Source of the DNA: Chitinophagales bacterium
Lineage (GTDB): Bacteria > Bacteroidota > Bacteroidia > Chitinophagales > BACL12
DNA: 13,272 nt
Assembly (NCBI GenBank): GCA_014380545.1
Contig: JACMJP010000098.1
Location: forward strand, 1-13,272
Reading direction: 5' to 3'
Numbering within the stretch: position 1 is the first letter of the stretch; each line of letters begins with the position of its first letter. Positions 7,818 to 13,272 of this stretch are shown piece after piece. The translations under genes were made by a program, and so were the position numbers. Below the pieces are notes generated by a model. It saw only the letters and a list, made by a program, of their open reading frames with translations. It searched no databases and was not told the origin of the DNA.

Positions 7818-9323
7818 TTATACACTTTTAGCAACAGGTGAAAGTACTTGTATCTTTTTATCAAGCCAATTGATATAGTTGTATTCGTTAAAAAAATTAT
7901 TATTGAATCTATTTTTTGCTGACTCTTCAAGATCATTCCGTAGTTTTTTAAATAAAGGAATTGTTTCACTTTTATGTTTTGTAACAAGGCGTTTAAAAAA
8001 ATTCAGCATGATTCGTTCAGGTTCGTAAAGGAGTTCTTTCTTTTTCAAAAATCTGTAACAACTTCTAATAAGTGAATCCAGTAAAAAAGTATTATCAAGT
8101 TCATAATGAATAATAATTTGTAAAAAACGGGCATGGGTGGGAATTCTCTGTTGCCAGTCTGTAAAACCTCTTTGCAATAATAGGTGTATCCGCTCTGCTG
8201 CGATTTCAAGATCATTTTCATTAAAATAATAAAGACAAATTCTGAATAAAGATATGTTGCGATGAGGGGATGAGGAAGGTACACTTTCAAAAAAAGCATC
8301 TGCCTGTTTAATTAAATTGAGAGCAGCTTCTTTATTTGTTGTATGGGTTAAAGTAAAAAGCTTAAATGAAAAAAGTATTTCCTGGTAATTATGTGCCTCT
8401 GTGACGGAAGATGCTTTTACTTTTTCTAATAATGTTATACCTTTCTGAGCAGCAGGTAGATCATCTACAGCATGTGCAACAGCGATAAAATTTATGAGTG
8501 CTGTTACATAATTTTTTTGATTTGAACTTTTAATATCCGGGTTTGCATCATAAACAGACAAGTTTGCTTTACGAAGCGTTAATGCTTTAACCGGTTCCTG
8601 GATAAAATAGAAATAAGTTGCAGCAATAGAATTAAATAAGAGTTGCGACCGGGGTGGTAAATTTTTATTTTCAAAAGGTTGTAATAATTTATGCATATTT
8701 ATAATATCCTGCATGAGAGTTTCATCTCTTGGTGGATAAAACTGGTTGCTTATATCTGTTATTTGAGAATCTAAGTGAAATAATTTTGTACTGTTTTCAA
8801 GGTTTATTATTTCAGAAAGTATATCATTAAACACAGTTTCTCTTTTTGCAGGAAATGTATGCATGAGGCTAAGGAGATTTCTTTCCATCATTAAAAAAAG
8901 AATTGTTTGGTGCGGCAGGTCAAGATTTATTGCTTTTTGTTTGCCTTTTTGATTCAATGACAAAGCCTGTTGAAATAATTTTTTTGCAAATAAAACTTCA
9001 ACATTAGAAAGAATTTCTCTTAACTCTGATGCAATACTGTCGCCGGCATGATAAGCCCTCAGGCTTTTTAATATCTGTTCGTATAAATAGTTTTTAAGTG
9101 AAGGCAAGTTTGCACCTGTTAATTTTTTATGGATTGTTTTATTTATTTTTTCTTCATCGTACTCTTCAAAACCATCCAGCAGATCAAAAAGAACTACATA
9201 ATTATTTTTCCCCACCCCATCATCTTTACAGAAATATTTTCTGAAATACCCTTTCTCGGGTTTGTTGAGTGATTTTATCAGCTCAAATAAGTAATTCGTA
9301 TTTTGCTTTTCGGCTTTCGGCAT
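7818..9323 (-). CDS. Conserved helical protein of unknown function (Bacteroidota family)
   Basis: The protein has 501 residues and I recognise no enzymatic motif. It lacks a signal peptide and membrane segments and appears almost wholly alpha-helical, with TPR-like helix pairs through the middle (for example LFAKKLFQQALSLNQKGKQK and AALNLIKQADAFF). The N-terminal ~80 residues hold what I believe is the family signature: FELIKSLNKPEKGYFRKYF, then LFDLLDGFEEYDEEKI, then LPSLKNYLYEQILKSLRAYH. From memory, similar proteins reading SL-x-K-x-EKR-x-F...LFDA(L/I)D...YDE...L-x-NLK-x-x-LY-x-x-L-x-x-SLR are widespread in Bacteroidota and annotated only as hypothetical; this could not be checked. The likely location is the cytoplasm, perhaps as a protein-binding scaffold, which is an inference. 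It sits upstream of the methyltransferase and is divergent from a T9SS cargo gene. The ATG at 9323 gives a sensible charged N-terminus. Confidence 0.85.
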   Translation of the reverse strand: MPKAEKQNTNYLFELIKSLNKPEKGYFRKYFCKDDGVGKNNYVVLFDLLDGFEEYDEEKINKTIHKKLTGANLPSLKNYLYEQILKSLRAYHAGDSIASELREILSNVEVLFAKKLFQQALSLNQKGKQKAINLDLPHQTILFLMMERNLLSLMHTFPAKRETVFNDILSEIINLENSTKLFHLDSQITDISNQFYPPRDETLMQDIINMHKLLQPFENKNLPPRSQLLFNSIAATYFYFIQEPVKALTLRKANLSVYDANPDIKSSNQKNYVTALINFIAVAHAVDDLPAAQKGITLLEKVKASSVTEAHNYQEILFSFKLFTLTHTTNKEAALNLIKQADAFFESVPSSSPHRNISLFRICLYYFNENDLEIAAERIHLLLQRGFTDWQQRIPTHARFLQIIIHYELDNTFLLDSLIRSCYRFLKKKELLYEPERIMLNFFKRLVTKHKSETIPLFKKLRNDLEESAKNRFNNNFFNEYNYINWLDKKIQVLSPVAKSV

Positions 9324-9392
9324 GTTATAGTTAGTTAAACAAAAATCCTTAGCAGATTGGGGTTCCTATAAAAATAGTCTGAGTTTACCCTT

Positions 9393-9407
9393 TCAAAACC
9401 CAAATTT
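9393..9407 (+). promoter_or_regulatory. Repeated upstream word TCAAAACCCAAATTT, copy 1
   Basis: This is the first of three copies of TCAAAACCCAAA, 95 bases before the ATG at 9488 and 70 bases before the divergent start at 9323. A pyrimidine-rich run (TTTACCCTT) precedes it. The first 15 bases match copy 2 exactly. Beyond that, this leader resembles the other two only near its end (TTTATTTA...TAAAACA before the ATG). It could be an activator or sigma-factor site for the rightward gene; the function is inferred only from recurrence and position. Confidence 0.5.
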
Positions 9408-9487
9408 AAAGAAATATAGGTACAATAAATTCAAACTGAAAACAGGAACTTTAAAGTAACTTTATTTATAATTTTAAAACACTGACT

Positions 9488-11089
9488 ATGAAAAAAAGTA
9501 TTTTTACCCGATCCATTCTGCATGTAATCATTATATGTGCAGTACAATTCAGAAGCTCATATGCCCAGGACCCACTATTATCTTTAAGTATATTCTCTGA
9601 TAACACAAGTGGAACTGATAATATTATTTCCAGCACAAAATCTGATGACGGACTAAAAATTTTTCTTACAGGCACATCTGACATATCCGGCAATACAGAT
9701 GTTTTTACCATTGCTTTAGCACTTGATGGAACGGAGTTATGGCGACATACTTATGGAGGTATAAATGCTGATGTTCCAAAGGAAGTAATTTATTTTAACG
9801 GGTACGTATATGTCATGGGGGTATATAATAAAATTTCCGGAACAACCAGCGAATATTTTTTACTAAAGTACGCTGAAGAAACAGGGTACATTTCAAGTGC
9901 TGTTTATACGCACTTTTATAACGTAGAATTATTTGATATGGCAATAAATAGTGCCGGAAATATTTATGTTACAGGGTCATCTGTTCACAGGTCACTTTAT
10001 ACCGAAAGTGATATTTTTACAAAAGCCCTTAGTGGCAATGATCTGACTGAATTACATGAGCATATTCAAGCCGGATTTTACGCTGCAGTTGGAAAAAAAA
10101 TAGTGATTGATGCTTTAGATAATGTATATGTATGGGGAACAATAATAGCTGTCAGCTATGGCGATAAAGATTGTATACTCATTAAATTAAATTCTGATCT
10201 TACTACTTCTTTAACACCACAGATATATCAGAGTTATGCTGGAAAAAATGATAAAGCAATAGATGCTGAAATAAGTGCAAACGGATTATACATTTATGCA
10301 CTTGCAGAAGGAAGTGATAATACAGTTAGTGCAGAGCCGCATTTTGCATTACATAAAATCAGTACATCAACCTTTGTACGAACATGGATAAAAAGAAAAG
10401 GAATAAACCTGGCAGGTGCGTACTATCCGAAAGATTTATTAATTGGAAGTAACAATTATATTTATCTGACAGGACAAGGCGCAGCAACAAACGACATTTA
10501 TAATGTTGCTTACAGGCAAAACGGCACTGTTTTATGGGAATCAACAAAAGATTTTGGATTTGCTGAATATGGTTCCTCAATGTGTTATGAAAACGGGGAT
10601 ATTTATATTGCTGCGTATTGTTCAGATAATTCACTCAGGATACTTCGTTACGACGGAACTGCAGGAACTTATGTTTGGCCTTCAGAAAACACAACTTATG
10701 CAGGCACATCAGCATTGACAAAACCTTCAAATATTTTTTCTATGTCAGCAAGTGAAATTTATGTTACTGCAGCTGATGAAAATATATATACTGACGATTA
10801 TCTTCTTTTAAAATATACCGATACAGCGCCAAGACATTCCGCATCTCATGAAAAACTGATTACTAGTATTTATCCGAACCCTGCAAATAATCTTTGTAAT
10901 ATTGTTTTTTCAGACTACGCAGAAAAAATTGAGATTATCAATGCACAGGGAGAAATAGTGTTTGAAGAAAAATTGTATGATTCTACAGAACACACTTTAA
11001 ATATTTCATCACATGCAGATGGAATGTATTTCATTAAAGCATATTTTAGAAATACAATTTCTATTCAGCCTTTATCTGTAATTAAATAA
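9488..11089 (+). CDS. Secreted beta-propeller-like protein with type A T9SS sorting domain
   Basis: The protein has 533 residues. A Sec signal peptide ends near SYA-QD (residues ~1-26). Residues ~45-445 are a series of beta-strand repeats of the kind N-x-x-Y-(V/L)-x-G-x, such as GNIYVTGSS, DNVYVWGT and NNYIYLTGQG. A blade-like signature at ~70-97 reads TDVFTIALALDGTELW, then YGG and an Asp. This is typical of SBBP/delta-60-like propellers in Bacteroidota secreted proteins. Residues ~458-533 form the type A sorting tail (YPNPANNL at 462-469, EIINAQGEIVFE, DGMYFIKA), which directs export by T9SS and usually anchoring to surface polysaccharide. No catalytic motif is visible. The gene is followed by an intrinsic terminator and preceded by the shared TCAAAACCCAAA element. 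The partial gene at the right edge is a paralogue of this architecture. Confidence 0.9.
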   Translation: MKKSIFTRSILHVIIICAVQFRSSYAQDPLLSLSIFSDNTSGTDNIISSTKSDDGLKIFLTGTSDISGNTDVFTIALALDGTELWRHTYGGINADVPKEVIYFNGYVYVMGVYNKISGTTSEYFLLKYAEETGYISSAVYTHFYNVELFDMAINSAGNIYVTGSSVHRSLYTESDIFTKALSGNDLTELHEHIQAGFYAAVGKKIVIDALDNVYVWGTIIAVSYGDKDCILIKLNSDLTTSLTPQIYQSYAGKNDKAIDAEISANGLYIYALAEGSDNTVSAEPHFALHKISTSTFVRTWIKRKGINLAGAYYPKDLLIGSNNYIYLTGQGAATNDIYNVAYRQNGTVLWESTKDFGFAEYGSSMCYENGDIYIAAYCSDNSLRILRYDGTAGTYVWPSENTTYAGTSALTKPSNIFSMSASEIYVTAADENIYTDDYLLLKYTDTAPRHSASHEKLITSIYPNPANNLCNIVFSDYAEKIEIINAQGEIVFEEKLYDSTEHTLNISSHADGMYFIKAYFRNTISIQPLSVIK

Positions 11090-11112
11090 TATTCCTTTCT
11101 TAAAAAATAAAA

Positions 11113-11143
11113 ATGAGCAATATATGCATTGCTCATTTTTTTT
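11113..11143 (+). terminator. Intrinsic terminator after the T9SS propeller gene
   Basis: A perfect 9-bp stem, ATGAGCAAT (11113-11121) with ATTGCTCAT (11128-11136), has a 6-base loop and is followed by a T run. Two flanking A bases can pair with the first Ts. It lies 23 bases after the stop at 11089 and should end rightward transcription before the lipoprotein gene. Confidence 0.88.
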
Positions 11144-11159
11144 ATTCCTCCATACCCCG

Positions 11160-11174
11160 TCAAAACCCAAATTT
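11160..11174 (+). promoter_or_regulatory. Repeated upstream word TCAAAACCCAAATTT, copy 2
   Basis: It lies 99 bases before the lipoprotein ATG and 16 bases after the end of the preceding terminator T run. It is identical over 15 bases to copy 1 and over 12 bases to copy 3. The leader downstream shares with copy 3 the block TTGTGnnATTGA (11182-11193) at offset 22 and TTTTGTnTTnAAAT (11216-11229) at offset 56. The position right after a terminator supports a role in starting or controlling transcription of the next gene. Confidence 0.55.
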
Positions 11175-11258
11175 CTACTTTTTGTGTAATTGACTCCGAT
11201 TCATAATTGAAAGATTTTTGTCTTGAAATATTTTTTTAACAAATTAAAAATTACAATT

Positions 11259-12395
11259 ATGAAACATTTATTAATTACCGCATTAACAGCTTTATTATTA
11301 AGCGCATGCAACAAAAACGAAATGGATGAAATTGCTTCATCAACAGAACAACAACTTAGTGAAACCGATTCAAAAACAATTAATGAATCGCTTGACAACG
11401 CAGCATACATTGTTGCAATGTCTTTAAAGGATGAAGACGTCAGGGCATTCATTAAAAAAGAAGCATCAAAACAATTTGATGGTGATTATGATATTTTATA
11501 TCAATCAGCAAAAACCATCACTATCAATGGACGTAGTTTAGAAAACATTTTTTCAGGTAATATGCAGGGAAGGTTTTCCGATGCGGATGTATTTGAAAAT
11601 ATTATTTTGAACGTTCCTAATTTCCAAATATCAGTACCGGTACATTGCGAAGAATGGGATAGTGAAAATTATATTCCTCTTGTTGCAATTGCTGAAACAA
11701 ATGTTGATGAAAGATCACTTGCAACAATAAAGGCATATGACAGTGATGGAAATATTCATTGGATTGATGCACAGGCAGAGCCCGATATGCCTTTAATTGC
11801 TGTAGGTATCAGCGAAAGGGTAGATGAAAACGGGGTATTAAAATATGCATTTGAAAAAGTAAATGATATTGCTTTGCGCACAAACGGGCAAAATACAATA
11901 TTAGGTGGAATCAGGTGCCCAACACTAAGTCATATTGAAAGTGTTGCAAACGGAAAACCTGAATTACGGCTCAGGGTATTGGGAGGGAAATTATATAGTG
12001 GGAGTGTAACCCCGACAGCACTTACAATAACAACAAAATTTTATAATCCTTCAAGGGGCGATATTAATGGAGTATGGTATGAGCCGAATACTTCCCTCTT
12101 CAACTGGTATATTGATTGGGATTCACCAAACCCGGGAAGTTTTGTATATTCTGATGAAATGAAATTTTACTGGATAGAAGAAGACTCAGGCCCAAGTGGT
12201 ACTATTAATTTAGGCGTTAATCTTGGAGGTACTGCAGAGTCGAGCTTTGGGATCCCAATTGGTGTGACCGGGTCGGTTTCAATTAATTTTAAATCAATTG
12301 ATGAAGATCTTGGTGATGGTCTGGTTTATTTTACAGATGGAACAAGCTGGAATGTTTATTCAACAGGATCAGAATTAGATTTTGAATTAGATTAA
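11259..12395 (+). CDS. Lipoprotein of unknown function
   Basis: The protein has 378 residues from the ATG at 11259, which gives a standard lipoprotein signal peptide (MKHLLITALTALLLSAC, lipobox LSAC, acylated Cys17). A TTG at 11223 would add 12 residues before it and is not favoured. After the Cys comes NKNEMDE; its acidic residues fit a Bacteroidota export signal toward the outer leaflet of the outer membrane, though loosely. Residues ~35-115 are helical with VRAFIKKEASKQFDGDYDILY. Residues ~118-190 contain VPVHCEEW, IPLVAIAE, IKAYDSDGNIHWID and VGISERVDENG. Residues ~235-378 are glycine- and aromatic-rich beta structure, with GTINLGVNLGGTAES near 314-328. I believe related lipoproteins with the DGDYDILY helix exist in other Bacteroidota, without known function. 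It has its own upstream element and its own terminator, so it is probably monocistronic. Confidence 0.88.
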   Translation: MKHLLITALTALLLSACNKNEMDEIASSTEQQLSETDSKTINESLDNAAYIVAMSLKDEDVRAFIKKEASKQFDGDYDILYQSAKTITINGRSLENIFSGNMQGRFSDADVFENIILNVPNFQISVPVHCEEWDSENYIPLVAIAETNVDERSLATIKAYDSDGNIHWIDAQAEPDMPLIAVGISERVDENGVLKYAFEKVNDIALRTNGQNTILGGIRCPTLSHIESVANGKPELRLRVLGGKLYSGSVTPTALTITTKFYNPSRGDINGVWYEPNTSLFNWYIDWDSPNPGSFVYSDEMKFYWIEEDSGPSGTINLGVNLGGTAESSFGIPIGVTGSVSINFKSIDEDLGDGLVYFTDGTSWNVYSTGSELDFELD

Positions 12396-12442
12396 GCAGC
12401 ATAATAAAATTTAATTTAATCCAGTTTTATTTCTCATTGATA

Positions 12443-12473
12443 ACGGAGCAAAATTTTCTGCTCCGTTTTTTTT
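12443..12473 (+). terminator. Intrinsic terminator after the lipoprotein gene
   Basis: A perfect 8-bp GC-containing stem, ACGGAGCA (12443-12450) with TGCTCCGT (12459-12466), has an 8-base A/T-rich loop and is followed by a run of T to 12473. It lies 47 bases after the stop at 12395. Confidence 0.9.
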
Positions 12474-12501
12474 ATGTATAAATGAAATGAATTTCACTCC
12501 A

Positions 12502-12516
12502 TCAAAACCCAAAAAA
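12502..12516 (+). promoter_or_regulatory. Repeated upstream word TCAAAACCCAAA, copy 3
   Basis: The third copy lies 97 bases before the ATG at 12599 and 28 bases after the preceding terminator. The first 12 bases are identical to copies 1 and 2, then the sequence continues as AAA. It shares with the copy 2 leader TTGTGnnATTGA (12524-12535), TTTTGTnTTnAAAT (12558-12571), a shifted GACTC(C/G)G word (12541-12547) and a TTTAAC end block. The near-constant distance to the start codon also favours 12599 as the true start of the next gene. Confidence 0.55.
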
Positions 12517-12598
12517 CAAAAAATTGTGGCATTGATTAAAGACTCGGTTTATACAAATTTTGTATTCAAATTATTTAACTAAATATAAAACATTTATT

Positions 12599-13272
12599 AT
12601 GAAAAATTTAAACAAAACAACAGAGACAATGAAGCTTGCATTTAATATGAATTGCTTCATTAAAAATGCTCATCAACTAAAAATTGCTGCGGCAATAGTT
12701 ATGACATTCATTTTTATTCACCCGGGTTATTGCCAGGAAACATTCCAGATTACTGCAGGCAACGGTGCCAACTTCGGAAGAAAAGTAATTACTGATCCTG
12801 ATGGTGGTTACATACTAACAGGCTACTCTCAAACACCAGCTAATTCAACTGATATATCTGTAATTTATCTTTCCGCATGTGGTGAACCCGATAATAATAT
12901 TATAAATATCGGCGGGATGGCGGCAGATTATGGCTATCATGCAGTATGGGCTGAAGGAATAGATCAGGCGAAAATTATCGGTGAAACTTCAAGTTTTGGA
13001 AGTGGTATTAATGATGCATTTTTAGTTTCACCTCCATCAATTTCCGGAGGATCTGTTACCATCAGCACAATAGGTGAAAACCTGAATGATATTGGTGAAT
13101 ATGTAATAGAAACAAGCGATAACAATCTTTTAATTACAGGAAGAACAAATTCTGCAGGTGCAGGGCAATATGATGTTTTTGTTGCTAAAGTGCAGTATGA
13201 TGGAACAATGTTATGGCATACAATAATTGGAGGAAATTTGAACGACAGAGGTTTTGCTGCAAAAGAAACAAT
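12599..13272 (+). CDS. Secreted beta-propeller-like protein (3' partial)
   Basis: The frame is open from the ATG at 12599 to the right edge, with 224 full codons visible and no stop. An extended N-region leads into a hydrophobic segment, LKIAAAIVMTFIFIHPGYCQ (~27-46), which reads as a Sec signal peptide. In-frame ATGs at 12629 and 12647 would give shorter N-regions; 12647 is the main alternative start. The mature part shows propeller signatures: FGRKVITDPDGGYILTGYS at ~59-77, NNLLITGRT, then YDVFVAKVQYDGTMLW with a following GG and Asp at ~191-216. The last segment aligns with residues ~70-97 of the propeller protein at 9488-11089, so the two are likely paralogous in architecture. A T9SS sorting tail would be expected beyond the window but cannot be seen. 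It has its own upstream element. Confidence 0.85.
   Translation, partial: MKNLNKTTETMKLAFNMNCFIKNAHQLKIAAAIVMTFIFIHPGYCQETFQITAGNGANFGRKVITDPDGGYILTGYSQTPANSTDISVIYLSACGEPDNNIINIGGMAADYGYHAVWAEGIDQAKIIGETSSFGSGINDAFLVSPPSISGGSVTISTIGENLNDIGEYVIETSDNNLLITGRTNSAGAGQYDVFVAKVQYDGTMLWHTIIGGNLNDRGFAAKET

Noticed and set aside
7802..8299. Leftward frames of 61 and 84 codons at the 3' end of the 501-residue protein gene
   Set aside because: Same strand but other frames within a continuous conserved gene; no frameshift is needed to explain the main frame.
9466..10718. Frames at 9466-9711 (-), 10359-10634 (-) and 10503-10718 (+) within the T9SS propeller gene
   Set aside because: They overlap the signal peptide and propeller strands of a clear gene and show no recognisable protein features.
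11201..11452. Leftward 83-codon frame across the lipoprotein start
   Set aside because: It is antisense to the lipoprotein signal peptide and leader and has no supporting motif.
1..13272. CRISPR array, insertion sequence, tRNA/rRNA, or an operon of a known defence system
   Set aside because: No evenly spaced direct repeats, transposase motifs, tRNA cloverleaf or defence gene set was seen; the CHAT protein alone is not enough to call a defence system.

Overview
The window reads as a chromosomal segment of an AT-rich Bacteroidota bacterium, most likely from a gliding or environmental lineage such as the Chitinophagales/Saprospirales. The lineage is an inference. It rests on several type IX secretion system (T9SS) sorting tails of both type A and type B, a SprB-like repeat, Bacteroidota-style TonB C-terminal domains, a TPR-CHAT protein, signal peptides ending in SQ/AQ/CQ, and the absence of clear Shine-Dalgarno sequences.

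Left part (1-7752). A TPR-CHAT protein, cut at the left edge, runs rightward and meets tail-to-tail, one base apart, a leftward gene for a secreted protein with a type B T9SS tail. Rightward again come a periplasmic protein made of two tandem TonB C-terminal domains and a secreted PQQ-type sugar dehydrogenase-like beta-propeller carrying SprB, fibronectin III and type A T9SS modules. The dehydrogenase gene meets tail-to-tail, four bases apart, a leftward RNA cytosine-C5 methyltransferase gene.

Middle (7818-9323). A leftward gene upstream of the methyltransferase encodes a 501-residue all-helical protein of a family I believe is common in Bacteroidota and uncharacterised.

Right part (9393-13272). 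Three rightward exported-protein genes follow: a T9SS type A beta-propeller-like protein, a lipoprotein of unknown function, and a second beta-propeller-like protein cut by the right edge. Strong intrinsic terminators follow the first two. Each of the three starts is preceded at 95-99 bases by the same 12-base word TCAAAACCCAAA, and the last two leaders share further blocks at identical offsets. This looks like a set of separately transcribed, co-regulated surface-protein genes, and it is the most unusual structure in the window.

Apart from the housekeeping RNA methyltransferase and the unknown helical protein, the proteins are mostly concerned with the cell surface: exported proteins delivered by Sec and then T9SS or lipoprotein sorting, and a TonB-like periplasmic factor. 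I see no tRNA, rRNA, CRISPR array, insertion sequence, phage gene or recognisable defence operon. No gene-free stretch exceeds about 205 bases.
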